Source of the DNA: Zoogloea sp.
GTDB lineage: Bacteria; Pseudomonadota; Gammaproteobacteria; Burkholderiales; Rhodocyclaceae
Direction: 5' to 3'
NCBI RefSeq assembly: GCF_030157465.1
Contig: NZ_JAOAUU010000001.1
Location: forward strand, 1 to 37,074
DNA length: 37,074 nt
Shown here piece by piece: positions 1-9,603 of this stretch (within the stretch, counting starts at the first letter, position 1; each line of letters opens with the position of its first letter). The notes under the pieces are model-generated. The model made no database searches. It saw nothing but the letters and a program-made list of their open reading frames with translations, and had not been told where the DNA came from. A program made the translations under genes and the position numbers.

Positions 1-33
1 CAAGAAAGAAGGTCGCCCGCCGGGGGCGGAGGC

Positions 34-104
34 GGGGTTTCGCGGAGCATCGCTCCGCGCCGCCGTAGCCGGCCGGGTGTGCAAACCCGGCCGTGGGAAA
101 CCCC
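34..104. repeat. Three-way-junction inverted-repeat element
   Basis: Three nested inverted repeats fold into a clover-like shape. An outer stem GGGGTTTC (34-41) pairs with GAAACCCC (97-104). It encloses hairpin CGGAGC/GCTCCG (43-48/52-57, extended by one or two pairs) and hairpin GGCCGGGT/ACCCGGCC (71-78/85-92, six-base loop). The base pairing is seen directly. The strand is unknown. It may be a mobile palindromic repeat or a structured RNA. No gene is visible in 1-373 besides this element; the open frames there have no ribosome site or recognisable protein. Confidence 0.6.
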
Positions 105-373
105 GGCCGATGTGACGCCAAACACCGGAAAGCCCACCCTTGAAAGCTCAATCCAGGAAGAGCCCATTTTCGCGCCGGCATGCCATTACCCTCCCCGGCA
201 GGCCTGCCAGACTCGGAACGCCTGACCTGTCGCGGGGAAAACGCTTTCCACACTTAACGCGAACATAGCCTTGAATTTTGACTAGCCGTTCGTGCCAAGC
301 GTGTCGAAAGGCAAAGGCAGATTGTGGGGGCCTGCGTGCTGCGCGCATGCGGAACATTGTCCGCGAGGACTCA

Positions 374-505
374 TCAGGATGCCCGGCCCCCGTCGCGGGC
401 ATCCTGAGTGGATTGACGGCCTGCTTCGTGCTCGGCCCACAAGGCGTTGAGAATGGCGAGGAAAACGGCGAAGCCGATGCCCAGAACCCAGGTGAAATAC
501 CACAT
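374..505 (-). CDS. cydX: Cytochrome bd oxidase small subunit CydX
   Basis: This 43-residue membrane micro-protein begins MWYFTWVLGIGFAVF, the hallmark start of CydX, and has one hydrophobic helix (about residues 4-23) followed by WAEHE and a polar tail. CydX binds next to CydA and stabilises the haem b595/d site of cytochrome bd. The ATG lies 12 nt downstream of the cydB stop, with GAGGAGAC just upstream as ribosome site. Family length is 30-45 residues, so it is complete. The tail codons contain a perfect 10-bp inverted repeat (376-405). It is the last gene of the cyd operon. Confidence 0.9.
   Translation of the reverse strand: MWYFTWVLGIGFAVFLAILNALWAEHEAGRQSTQDARDGGRAS
376..405 (-). terminator. 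Hairpin at the end of cydX
   Basis: Arms AGGATGCCCG (376-385) and CGGGCATCCT (396-405) are perfect complements around a 10-base loop and end just before the cydX stop codon. No T-run follows in the direction of cyd transcription, so it is not a canonical intrinsic terminator. It could protect the 3' end of the mRNA or act with Rho. Confidence 0.4.
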
Positions 506-517
506 CGTGTTGTCTCC

Positions 518-1657
518 TCAGTAAGCCGAATGGCTGTTTTCGCGCACGTAGGCGGCGGTGACCTTGCCGCCCATGACGCGGTAGGCCCAGCTGGTGTAGA
601 TGATGATGAGCGGCATGAAGATCAGCGTGGCCCACAACATGATGTTGAGCGTCATGCGGCTCGACACGCTGTCCCACACGGTGAGGCTGGCGTTCGGGTC
701 GAGGGAGGACGGCATGATGAAGGGGAACAGCGCCGCACCTGCGGTGCCGATCACCCCGACAATCGCCCCCGACGACGCCCAGAAGGCCGCCATCGTGCGC
801 CCGCTGCGGGCCAGCGCCTGGGCGGCGATCACGCCGGCAAAGCCCAGTACCGGCAGCGCCATGGTGGCCGGGTAACGCCGGTAGTTGGCGAACCACGCCC
901 CGGCTTCGCGCACCACGGTTTTGGCCAGCGGGTCGGGCTGCGCGGCGGTATCCACCGCCGACCGGATCACGTAGCCGGGAATCGCCATCCACAGCCAGGC
1001 CCCCGCCGCGGCAAAGGCCAGCAGCAGCAGGCCACCAAAAAAGCCGGCCGCCCGCAGCGCCCGCCACTGAATCTCGCCCTGGGTGCGGTGCGCCAGATAG
1101 ATTGCACCGTGAAAGGTGATCATCGCCGTCGATACGAGTCCGCAGAGCAGTGCGAAGGGATTGAGCAAGGCCCAGAAGCTGCCCGAATAGGTGGACACCA
1201 GGTGGTCGTCGAAAGTGAAGGGCACGCCCTGGAAGAGGTTGCCGAAGGCTACCCCGAAGATCAGCGGCGGCACCGCTCCGCCGATGAACAGGCCCCAGTC
1301 CCAGGTCTTGCGCCACGCGGGATTGTCGATCTTGCTGCGGTAGTCGAAGCCCACCGGGCGGAAGAACAGCGCCCACAACACGGCCAGCATGGCCCAGTAA
1401 AAGCCCGAAAAGGCCGTGGCATAGACCAGCGGCCAGGCCGCGAAGAGGGCTCCGCCGCCGGTGATGAACCACACCTGGTTACCGTCCCAGTGGGGGCCGA
1501 CGGTATTGATGACGACCCGCCGTTCGGTGTCGTCCTTGCCGACGAAGGGCAGCAGCGTTCCGACGCCCATGTCGTGGCCATCCATGATGGCGAAGCCCAC
1601 CAGCAGCACCCCGACGAGCAGCCACCAGACCAGTTTGAGCGTTGTGTAATCCAGCAT
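518..1657 (-). CDS. cydB: Cytochrome bd ubiquinol oxidase subunit II (CydB)
   Basis: CydB is the second integral membrane subunit of the quinol-oxidising, oxygen-reducing bd oxidase. The 379 residues equal the usual length of Escherichia coli CydB. Family landmarks seen are LDYTTLKLVWWLLVGVLL at the N-terminus, the conserved GFAIMDGHDMGVG segment, NTVGPHWDGNQVW (about residues 52-64) and repeated hydrophobic helices ending in PLIIIYTSWAYRVM. The frame stays open upstream into cydA, but the ATG at 1657 gives the canonical MLDY start and lies 17 nt after the cydA stop, with GAGG in the gap. Cotranscribed with cydA and cydX. Confidence 0.97.
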   Translation of the reverse strand: MLDYTTLKLVWWLLVGVLLVGFAIMDGHDMGVGTLLPFVGKDDTERRVVINTVGPHWDGNQVWFITGGGALFAAWPLVYATAFSGFYWAMLAVLWALFFRPVGFDYRSKIDNPAWRKTWDWGLFIGGAVPPLIFGVAFGNLFQGVPFTFDDHLVSTYSGSFWALLNPFALLCGLVSTAMITFHGAIYLAHRTQGEIQWRALRAAGFFGGLLLLAFAAAGAWLWMAIPGYVIRSAVDTAAQPDPLAKTVVREAGAWFANYRRYPATMALPVLGFAGVIAAQALARSGRTMAAFWASSGAIVGVIGTAGAALFPFIMPSSLDPNASLTVWDSVSSRMTLNIMLWATLIFMPLIIIYTSWAYRVMGGKVTAAYVRENSHSAY

Positions 1658-1674
1658 TTTGAGACTCCTCGTGA

Positions 1675-3228
1675 TCAGGCGTGGGCTTCGTTGGCATAGC
1701 GGCCGGTGCCGAGGCTGCCGGGGCCCTGCCTGGCAAACTTGATCATCAGGAACATCTCGACGATCAGCAGCACGGTGTAGAAGCCGACAAAGCCGGCCAG
1801 GGAGCCATACAGACTTTCGACGCTGAGCGTCGAAACGGAAAGATGGGTGGGGAGCACGCCGTAGATGGTCCAGGGTTGCCGGCCGTACTCGGCCACGAAC
1901 CAGCCCACTTCGCAGGCCATCCACGGCATCGGCAGGCTATACAGGGCGGCGCGCAGCAGCCAGGGCTTGTCGGCAAAGTCGCCCTTGATCGAATGCCACA
2001 GCGCCAGGCCAAACAGCATCAGCATCGCAAGGCCCAGCGCCACCATCAGGCGGAAGCTCCAGAACATCGGGGCGACACGGGGCACGGTGTCGTGCATGGC
2101 CTTGTCGATGATGGCCGGCGTGAGCTGCCTGAAGTCGCTGACATACTTTTTGAGCAGCAGGCCGAAGCCCAGGTCGGCTTTGTGCGCCTCGAACTTCAGG
2201 CGGGCGGCCGCGTCGTTCTGGTTGCGGCGCAGCGCGTCGAGCGCCGTCACGGCTTCGATGCCCGAGACAATGCGCTCGCGGTTCTTGGCCTTGATCTCCT
2301 TGATGCCGGGAATCTGTTTGTCCAGCGAGCGGGTGCCGATGAGGCCCATCACCCACGGAATCTCGATGGCGAAATCGTTCTTCATCTCGGCCTCGTTGGG
2401 AATGGCGACGAGATTGAACGAGGCCGGTGCCGGCTCGGTTTCCCACATGGCCTCCATGGCCGCCAGCTTGGTCTGCTGGGCCTCGCCCACCGTGTAGCCG
2501 GATTCGTCGCCCAGCACGATCACCGAACACACCGACGCAAAACCAAAGGCCGCGGCAATGCCGAAGCTGCGTTTGGCAAACTCCACGTCGCGCCCTTTGA
2601 GCAGATACCAGGACGAGATCGACAGCACGAACATTGCGCCGGTGACATAGCCCGCCGACACGGTGTGCACAAACTTGGCCTGGGCGTCCGGGTTGAACAC
2701 CACAGCCCAGAAGTCGGTCATCTCCATGCGCATGGTCACGTAGCTGAACTCGGCGCCCACCGGGTTCTGCATCCAGCCATTGGCAATCAAGATCCACAGC
2801 GCCGACAGGTTGGTGCCCACCGCCATCAGGGTGGTCACCATCAGATGTTGCGTGCGCGAGAGCCGATCCCAGCCAAAGAAGAACAGCCCGATCATCGTCG
2901 ATTCGAGAAAGAAGGCCATCAGCCCTTCAATGGCCAGCGGCGCGCCAAAAATGTCGCCCACGTAGTGCGAGTAGTAGGCCCAATTGGTGCCGAACTGGAA
3001 TTCGAGGGTGATGCCGGTGGTCACGCCCAGCGCGAAGTTGATCCCGAAGAGCTTGCCCCAGAAGCGGGTCATGTCCTTGTAGAGGGGCTTGCCGGTCATC
3101 ACATAGACCGACTCCATGATGACCAGCATCCAGACCATGCCGATGGTCAGCGGCACAAAGAGAAAGTGGTAAAGGGCAGTGGCGGCAAACTGCAGCCGCG
3201 AGAGGTCGACCAGTTGTTCACTGACCAT
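1675..3228 (-). CDS. cydA: Cytochrome bd ubiquinol oxidase subunit I (CydA)
   Basis: CydA carries haems b558, b595 and d and the quinol site of cytochrome bd. The 517-residue product starts [21 protein letters not shown], with the conserved haem-ligand His near residue 21. The periplasmic Q-loop holds [25 protein letters not shown] and continues through a long insert up to [10 protein letters not shown], which places it in the long-Q-loop (E. coli-like) subfamily. [19 protein letters not shown] near the C-terminus is another family signature. The frame extends 34 codons upstream, but this ATG has AAGGAG seven bases before it. The start overlaps the end of cydP by 11 bases, which suggests coupled translation. 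Confidence 0.97.
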   Translation of the reverse strand: MVSEQLVDLSRLQFAATALYHFLFVPLTIGMVWMLVIMESVYVMTGKPLYKDMTRFWGKLFGINFALGVTTGITLEFQFGTNWAYYSHYVGDIFGAPLAIEGLMAFFLESTMIGLFFFGWDRLSRTQHLMVTTLMAVGTNLSALWILIANGWMQNPVGAEFSYVTMRMEMTDFWAVVFNPDAQAKFVHTVSAGYVTGAMFVLSISSWYLLKGRDVEFAKRSFGIAAAFGFASVCSVIVLGDESGYTVGEAQQTKLAAMEAMWETEPAPASFNLVAIPNEAEMKNDFAIEIPWVMGLIGTRSLDKQIPGIKEIKAKNRERIVSGIEAVTALDALRRNQNDAAARLKFEAHKADLGFGLLLKKYVSDFRQLTPAIIDKAMHDTVPRVAPMFWSFRLMVALGLAMLMLFGLALWHSIKGDFADKPWLLRAALYSLPMPWMACEVGWFVAEYGRQPWTIYGVLPTHLSVSTLSVESLYGSLAGFVGFYTVLLIVEMFLMIKFARQGPGSLGTGRYANEAHA

Positions 3229-3400
3229 GGGGTTCTCCTTGAACGACGGGGTTGGGGGCGAGATGCCTGGCGACCGCGCCCGGATCGACACGCACCCCGG
3301 CATCGCGAATGAACACCCACCACAGGGCAAGCAAGGCCACCAGCTTGATGGCGATGATCCAGCCCAGGTGACGCCGGAGGAGAGAATCGGAAGGAATCAC
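3218..3400 (-). CDS. cydP: Cytochrome oxidase small subunit CydP-like
   Basis: This is a small single-helix membrane protein in the position of CydP, the short subunit found just upstream of cydA in many proteobacteria. After the basic stretch [11 protein letters not shown] comes one hydrophobic helix, [17 protein letters not shown], then a short polar tail. I chose the GTG at 3400 (60 residues). The frame also allows a TTG at 3430, but that codon sits at or before the transcript start predicted from the sigma-54-like promoter at 3437-3452. The 3' end overlaps cydA by 11 bases. Identification rests on size, topology and context, not on strong motifs. Confidence 0.7.
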   Translation of the reverse strand: MIPSDSLLRRHLGWIIAIKLVALLALWWVFIRDAGVRVDPGAVARHLAPNPVVQGEPHGQ

Positions 3401-3436
3401 GGTTTGGCAGCTTTCTTTGAATATCAGCAAGTGCTA

Positions 3437-3452
3437 ATCAAGAGCCGTGCCA
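3437..3452 (-). promoter_or_regulatory. Sigma-54-type -24/-12 promoter for cydPABX
   Basis: On the minus strand the sequence reads TGGCACG-GCTC-TTGAT, against the sigma-54 consensus TGGCACG-N4-TTGC. The -24 box is perfect; the -12 box has GA in place of GC. It would start transcription near 3427, about 27 nt upstream of the GTG of cydP. A sigma-54 activator gene sits immediately divergent, which supports the call. Confidence 0.6.
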
Positions 3453-3479
3453 TTCTGCCCACCATCAAAAAAACCGTGT

Positions 3480-3506
3480 TGCGACAAAGGCTTGTTTTTT
3501 GTCGCA
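3480..3506. promoter_or_regulatory. Dyad, candidate activator binding site (UAS)
   Basis: Perfect 9-bp arms TGCGACAAA (3480-3488) and TTTGTCGCA (3498-3506) are separated by nine bases, so the half-sites are 18 bp centre to centre. The dyad is centred about 66 bp upstream of the predicted cyd start and about 98 bp upstream of the regulator ATG. It is the obvious candidate for binding by the divergent regulator's C-terminal HTH. Assignment is inference. Confidence 0.6.
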
Positions 3507-3590
3507 TGTGACGATAGGCCGCATGACATTGACCCCGGCACACCGTCATGTCAGCCTGTGGCAGAACTTCTGGCAGAAAACGAGCCCTCC

Positions 3591-4904
<1,314 letters not shown>

Positions 4905-4936
4905 GCCGCCGGCGGGCGGTTTGGGTGACGAGCCGC

Positions 4937-5566
4937 TTAATCGGGCTTGCGGGCCACCAGGCCGATCAGGGCCGAGCGGCCCTTGTGGCCGGTGCCTTCG
5001 GTGATGTCTTCCTCGTATTCCACGAGTTCTTCGATCTCCCAGTCGGCAAAGGCATCCCTGAGGATGTCGTCGGTATAGAGGTTCTCTGCGGCCGACGGGC
5101 CGCCGGTGCGGTATTCGAGCTGCTTGACGGTGTAGCCCTGGAGCAGGATGCGGCCACCCGGGCGGGTGAGCTGCTTCATCACTTCAAACTGCCGGTCACG
5201 CCATTCGGGGCCGACAAACTGGATGAAGATGCCCACCACCCAGTCGAAGGCATTGTGCAGTTCGGCCGGCGGCCAGCCCGGCGCCAGCATGTCGACCAGC
5301 TGGAAAGTCACGTCGACCTTGCGCCCGAGGGCGAGGCGCCGGGCCTTTTCAATGGCCACGGCCGAGATTTCGATGGCAGTGACCTCCAGCCCCTGCTCGG
5401 CCAGCCACACCGAGTTGCGGCCTTCGCCATCGGCCACCGACAGCGCAGTGCGGCCGCTTTGCAGCAGCTCAACCCGGTGGGCGAGAAAACGGTTCGGCTC
5501 GGTGCCAAACAAATACGCCTCGCCGGCGTCCCGGTAACGATTGCTCCACGTGCTTTCCTGATTCAT
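4937..5566 (-). CDS. Class I SAM-dependent methyltransferase (TehB-like)
   Basis: A 209-residue Rossmann methyltransferase if translated from the internal ATG at 5566, which has AAAGGAG nine bases upstream. Motif I is ALSVADGEGRNSVWLA (about residues 42-57). Motif II is EVTAIEIS, and FDWVVGIFIQF is the motif IV region. RPGGRILLQGYT matches the post-IV segment. The pattern resembles TehB/Methyltransf_25 enzymes that methylate small molecules or metalloids; the substrate is unknown. No stop codon separates it from the upstream hydrolase, so it may also be made as the C-terminal half of a fusion. It is the last gene of the tetR-exporter operon. Confidence 0.8.
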   Translation of the reverse strand: MNQESTWSNRYRDAGEAYLFGTEPNRFLAHRVELLQSGRTALSVADGEGRNSVWLAEQGLEVTAIEISAVAIEKARRLALGRKVDVTFQLVDMLAPGWPPAELHNAFDWVVGIFIQFVGPEWRDRQFEVMKQLTRPGGRILLQGYTVKQLEYRTGGPSAAENLYTDDILRDAFADWEIEELVEYEEDITEGTGHKGRSALIGLVARKPD

Positions 5567-6517
5567 GCGGGAGTTCTCCTTTTTGTTGTCGATTACGCCC
5601 TTGCGGGCGGCGCTGCGTGCCCCGATTAAAGGGGCATTCTTCAAAAGGGACACCGCGGCTGTCGCGGCGTTCAAAAATCCGGTCATCGCGGCCATCGCCT
5701 GCGTCAGTTCACCGTAGTCGTCATGGCTGCCGGGCATCAAGAACAAACTGACCCGTTCATCCTGGCGGTTGGCGTAAATGCGTTCGGCATCGCCCGGCGG
5801 CACCGTGGCGTCTTCGGTGCCGTGGGCCAGCAACACCGGGCAGCGGGCCTGCCGGATGGTGTTGCACGGGGCAATGTCGTCAAAGCGGTGGCCGATCACC
5901 CACTGCACATAAAACAGGATGTAGGCGCCCAGCGGCCGGTAGGGAATGCCCTTCCAGGCCAGCCAGCGGCGCATCATTTCCGCCGGATGGGCAAACGCCG
6001 CCAGGCTGACCACGGCCGCCAGACCGGGGCTGCGGGAGGCCGCCAGCAGCGCCGCGCCGGCGCCCACCGAATGCCCAACCACGCCCACCCGCTGCGGGTC
6101 CACCTCGGGCCGGGCCTTGAGCCACAGCACGGCGTGCTCCAGATCCTCGGCAAAGCGCGGCAGCGACGCAAAGCTGTCGCCATCGCTGCGGCCGTGGCTG
6201 CGCGCATCGAAGAACAGCAGCGCATAGCCGGCTTCATGCAGGGGCCGGGCGAGGGGCAGCATCACCTCGGCGTTGCCACCCCAGCCGTGCAGGATGGCCA
6301 GCGCCGGCGCCGCCCCACCCTGGGCCGTGGCGGCGGGAATGAACCAGCCGAACAGGCGCTTGCCCCGCGGGCCCGGCACACCGACTTCGATCCACGGCAG
6401 GCCTTCGGGCACCCCCGCCTCCACAATCCGCGGTGCCGCGAGGCCGCGGCGGATCAGCCAGTTGACGCCCAGCATCGCCACCACCACCAGCACCGCGCCC
6501 AGGGCGACGAGGCTCAC
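4937..6517 (-). CDS. Alpha/beta hydrolase in one frame with methyltransferase
   Basis: From the GTG at 6517 the frame runs 526 codons without a stop. Residues 1-317 encode a membrane-anchored alpha/beta hydrolase (hydrophobic segment about 3-22; oxyanion HGWGG at 77-81; nucleophile elbow GHS150VGAG; acid in HGTEDATVPP; His in GSHDDYGE). Residues 318-526 are the methyltransferase. The joining stretch of about 30 residues reads like translated non-coding sequence and contains the methyltransferase ribosome site, so a lost stop codon is as likely as a designed fusion. The GTG overlaps the ATPase stop as GTGA, showing coupling. A separate hydrolase product would need a terminator codon that is not here. 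Confidence 0.65.
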   Translation of the reverse strand: MSLVALGAVLVVVAMLGVNWLIRRGLAAPRIVEAGVPEGLPWIEVGVPGPRGKRLFGWFIPAATAQGGAAPALAILHGWGGNAEVMLPLARPLHEAGYALLFFDARSHGRSDGDSFASLPRFAEDLEHAVLWLKARPEVDPQRVGVVGHSVGAGAALLAASRSPGLAAVVSLAAFAHPAEMMRRWLAWKGIPYRPLGAYILFYVQWVIGHRFDDIAPCNTIRQARCPVLLAHGTEDATVPPGDAERIYANRQDERVSLFLMPGSHDDYGELTQAMAAMTGFLNAATAAVSLLKNAPLIGARSAARKGVIDNKKENSRMNQESTWSNRYRDAGEAYLFGTEPNRFLAHRVELLQSGRTALSVADGEGRNSVWLAEQGLEVTAIEISAVAIEKARRLALGRKVDVTFQLVDMLAPGWPPAELHNAFDWVVGIFIQFVGPEWRDRQFEVMKQLTRPGGRILLQGYTVKQLEYRTGGPSAAENLYTDDILRDAFADWEIEELVEYEEDITEGTGHKGRSALIGLVARKPD

Positions 6518-7221
6518 AGCGCCCGCCCCTCGCCGGCTTCCTCGAAGGTTTGCCCGTCGCGGATGTGATAGATGCGCCGGAAGGTGGGAATGATCTTCTC
6601 GTCGTGGGTGACGACGATGACGGCCGTGCGGTACTGGCGGGCCATGTCGTTGAGAATGCGCATCACGCCGAGCGCCCGTTCGCTGTCGAGGGGCGCGGTG
6701 GGTTCGTCGGCAAGGATCACCGGCGGCTGGTTGGCCAGCGCCCGGGCAATCGCCACCCGCTGCTGCTCGCCGCCGGAGAGCGCCGACGGCCGGGCCGCCG
6801 CCCGGTGCCCCACGTCGAGCGCGGCCAGCAGTTCGGCAGCCCGCCGGCGGGCCACCGCGTTGGGCTGGCCGGCCAGCATCGGCAGCAGCGCCACGTTGTC
6901 GGTGACATCGAGAAAGGGGATCAGATAAGGCGCCTGGAACACAAAGCCGATGCGGTCGCGGCGCAGCGCCCGCAGGTCGGAGGTTTTCCAGCCATCGTCG
7001 AAGATCAGCTCGTCGCCCAGCCACATGCGCCCGGCCGTCGGCTCGATCACCGCGCCCAGGCACTTGAGCAGGGTGCTCTTGCCCGAGCCCGACGGGCCGA
7101 TCAAGCCGACCACTTCGCCGGGCGCCACGGTCATGTTCACGTCTTTGAGCGCATCGACGGCGGCCTCGCCGTGGCCGTAGCGCTTTTTGAGGCCTTCGAT
7201 GCGGATGCCGGTTTCAGACAT
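6514..7221 (-). CDS. ABC transporter ATPase (MacB/DevA-type exporter)
   Basis: This 235-residue ATPase energises the FtsX-type permease encoded just upstream. All nucleotide-binding motifs are intact: Walker A GPSGSGKST (42-50), Q-loop FVFQAP (94-99), signature LSGGEQQR (148-155), Walker B VILADEP with E173, and switch His in VVTHDEK (H206). Length and motif spacing match the LolD/MacB/DevA export class. One base separates it from the permease stop, and its own stop overlaps the hydrolase GTG. The exported substrate cannot be read from the sequence. Confidence 0.93.
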   Translation of the reverse strand: MSETGIRIEGLKKRYGHGEAAVDALKDVNMTVAPGEVVGLIGPSGSGKSTLLKCLGAVIEPTAGRMWLGDELIFDDGWKTSDLRALRRDRIGFVFQAPYLIPFLDVTDNVALLPMLAGQPNAVARRRAAELLAALDVGHRAAARPSALSGGEQQRVAIARALANQPPVILADEPTAPLDSERALGVMRILNDMARQYRTAVIVVTHDEKIIPTFRRIYHIRDGQTFEEAGEGRAL

Positions 7222-7222
7222 T

Positions 7223-8416
7223 TCAGGCTCCGATGGCGCTTGCCGGATCGACCCGCAGCGCGGCGCGAATGGCCAGCGTGCTGGCGAGGGCGCAGATCAG
7301 CATCACGATCACGAAGCCGCGCAGCGCATCGCCCGGCTCCAGCAGCACGTATTTCGGAAAGAACGGCGCCCACAGGGTTGCCACGGTTTTGCCGACCACG
7401 AAGCCGATGAGCCCGAGGCCGAGCGCCTGCTGCAGGATCATGCCGGCGATGGTGCGGTTGCGCGTGCCAATGAGCTTGAGCACGGCGATCTCGCGGATCT
7501 TGCCGAGCGTCATGGTGTAGATGATGAAGGCCACGATGGCCGCGCTGACCACCGACAAAATCACCAGGAACATGGCGATCTGGCGCGCCGAGGTGGCGAT
7601 CAGGCGGGCCACCAGAATGTCCGCCATCTGCACCCGGGTGTAGGCCTCCAGGTGCTTCCAGCGCCGGATTCCGGCCGCCGCCTGTTCGGGATCGACGCCC
7701 GCCTTCACCTGCACCAGCACCGCGTTCACGTTGTGGCTGCTGGCCTGGGAGGCCTGGATCGCCTCGAGCAGACCGGGCACGCCGGGGCGGTTGAGCTGCG
7801 GGTTGGCCGCGCTGCGGGCGCGCTCGTTGATGAGCGCATCGTTGTCCTTGAGAAACTGCACTTCCTGGGCATCCTTGAGCGGCACGAAGAGCATCGGGTC
7901 GCCGCCGGCGGACACCATCCGCCGGGTCAGGCCGACCACGGTGTAGTCGTGCCGCCGCACCCGGACGCGCTCGCCAAGCCTGAAGCCGGTCTTCACGTCG
8001 GCCACCACCTCGTAGTGGTTGCGCGTCACCGGGCGCCCGGCCACGAGATAGCCCGGCTCGCCCGGCTGCCCCGGCTCGAAGCCGACCAGCATGACCCGCA
8101 CGTCGGCCCCGCCGCGGGTGACCTGCATGGTCAGGTAGGCCACGTTGGCAGCGCGGGCCACGCCGGGCATGCCAAGCAGGCTGCGATAGAGGTCATCCCG
8201 AATGCTGGACGATTCGGCGTAGGGGCCGAGGGTGTCCTTCTGCACCACCCACAGGTCGGCGCCGCTGTTGCCGAGCAGGGCTTGGGCGTCGTCCACCATG
8301 CCCCGGTAAATGCCAGCCATCGACAGGGTGACGCCGATCAACAGCCCCAGCCCGATGCCGGTCAACACGAAGCGCCCCCAGGCATGCAGGATGTCGCGGC
8401 CGGCAAGGTTGATCAC
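7223..8416 (-). CDS. FtsX/MacB-type ABC exporter permease
   Basis: A 397-residue permease with the MacB/DevC plan: one N-terminal helix (WGRFVLTGIGLGLLIGVTL), a large periplasmic domain (about 45-265), then three helices. The FtsX domain is seen in IAMFLVILSVVSAAIVAFIIYTM and KIREIAVLKLIGTRN, the latter being the family's coupling segment that contacts the ATPase. The start overlaps the adaptor stop by 4 bases. With the ATPase and adaptor it should form a mechanotransmission-type exporter or a tripartite pump; an outer-membrane partner is not encoded here. Confidence 0.92.
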   Translation of the reverse strand: MINLAGRDILHAWGRFVLTGIGLGLLIGVTLSMAGIYRGMVDDAQALLGNSGADLWVVQKDTLGPYAESSSIRDDLYRSLLGMPGVARAANVAYLTMQVTRGGADVRVMLVGFEPGQPGEPGYLVAGRPVTRNHYEVVADVKTGFRLGERVRVRRHDYTVVGLTRRMVSAGGDPMLFVPLKDAQEVQFLKDNDALINERARSAANPQLNRPGVPGLLEAIQASQASSHNVNAVLVQVKAGVDPEQAAAGIRRWKHLEAYTRVQMADILVARLIATSARQIAMFLVILSVVSAAIVAFIIYTMTLGKIREIAVLKLIGTRNRTIAGMILQQALGLGLIGFVVGKTVATLWAPFFPKYVLLEPGDALRGFVIVMLICALASTLAIRAALRVDPASAIGA

Positions 8417-9603
8417 GACCCGGCTCCGGGCAGGCTTTCCACCACGCGGATGCGGCTGCCGGCGGCGATCTCACGCTCGCTGTGCACGATCACCCGGTCG
8501 CCGGCCTTGATCCCGCGGCTCACCCGCACCCGGCCGTCCAGCCCCGCGCTGCCGATCTGCACGGGCACAAAGCGCGGGCCGTCCGCGTCGAGCAGCCACA
8601 CGCCGGTGGTGCCGCCCTGGCGCTTGATGCTGGCACCCGGCAGCAGCAAGCCGGATGGGCCGGCTGGCTGGGTGAGCGTCACCTCCGCCAGCTCGCCCAC
8701 CGACACCCCCGCCGGAATCGCCTCGAAGGCCACCAGCGCCGCGCGCTCCTCGGTCACGCTGTCACTCACCAGCTCCACCCGAACCACCTTGCCCGGCACC
8801 GCCTGGCCGGGGTTGGAGCGCAGCACGATCTGCGCCGGCAGGCCCAGCGCCAGCCCGCTTGAACGCCCCTGGTCGATGCGCACCCGCAGCCACAGGCTCG
8901 CCGGCTCGATGAGCCTGAGCACCGCCTGCCCGGCAATCACGGTGCTGCCCGGTTCGGCGTCCCGCGCGGTCACCACCCCTGCGGCGGGGGCCAGCAGGCG
9001 CAGTTTGCGGCGCTGCCCGGCCAGCCCGTCACGCTCGGATCTGAGGCGCGTGATGTCCTGCCGGGCAGCCGCAAGGCCCGCGTCGGCGGCCTGCAGGCCC
9101 GCCTGGGCCGACACCTGCTCCTGCTCCTTCGCCTCGACGACGCTGGCACTCACGAAGTGGCTGGCGCCCAGCTCCACGTAACGCCGGGCGTTGATCGTTG
9201 CCAGCTCGCGGCGGGCACGGGCGTCACGCAGCTGGGCTTCGGCCCCGGCCGCCACGCTGCCGGCACGCGCAACCGAGGCGTCCAGCGCGGCGGTGCGCTC
9301 GTCCAGATCCACCGGGTCCATCTCGGCCAGCAACTGGCCGGCCGTCACCGTGTCGCCCACATCCACCACCACGCGCAACACCCGCCCGGCCACCGTCGGG
9401 CCGATCAGGTAGCTGCGGCGGGCCTCCACGCTGCCAATCCCGAACAGCTCCGGCGCAAGAGCGCCCTCCTCCACCTGCGCGGTGGTCACGCGGATCGGCG
9501 CCAGCGGGCCGGTGCGCGCCAGCACCCACCCAAAGGCCCCGAGCAGCACCAGCACCAGCCCCGCAAGGCCGGCCCGGCGCAACAGCACGGCGGCGGGCTT
9601 CAT
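8413..9603 (-). CDS. HlyD/MacA-family periplasmic adaptor
   Basis: A 396-residue membrane fusion protein. An N-terminal anchor (LAGLVLVLLGAFGWVLA) is followed by the barrel-sandwich motif GRVLRVVVDVGDTVTAGQLLAEMD (about 90-115), an alpha-hairpin rich in Ala, Glu and Arg (about 120-200), and the returning lipoyl half LLAPAAGVVTARDAEPGSTV. C-terminal beta-barrel and membrane-proximal parts follow. It links the inner-membrane ABC pump to the outer membrane or periplasm. The start overlaps the tetR stop as ATGA, so the whole cassette is translated as a coupled unit. Confidence 0.92.
   Translation of the reverse strand: MKPAAVLLRRAGLAGLVLVLLGAFGWVLARTGPLAPIRVTTAQVEEGALAPELFGIGSVEARRSYLIGPTVAGRVLRVVVDVGDTVTAGQLLAEMDPVDLDERTAALDASVARAGSVAAGAEAQLRDARARRELATINARRYVELGASHFVSASVVEAKEQEQVSAQAGLQAADAGLAAARQDITRLRSERDGLAGQRRKLRLLAPAAGVVTARDAEPGSTVIAGQAVLRLIEPASLWLRVRIDQGRSSGLALGLPAQIVLRSNPGQAVPGKVVRVELVSDSVTEERAALVAFEAIPAGVSVGELAEVTLTQPAGPSGLLLPGASIKRQGGTTGVWLLDADGPRFVPVQIGSAGLDGRVRVSRGIKAGDRVIVHSEREIAAGSRIRVVESLPGAGS

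Noticed and set aside
1681-3312. Plus-strand open frame opposite cydA.
   Set aside because: Composition is typical of a shadow frame; cydA is unmistakable on the minus strand.
6518-7063. Upstream extension of the hydrolase frame to 7063.
   Set aside because: It lies out of frame inside the ABC ATPase gene and has no hydrolase residues; GTG 6517 overlaps the ATPase stop as GTGA.
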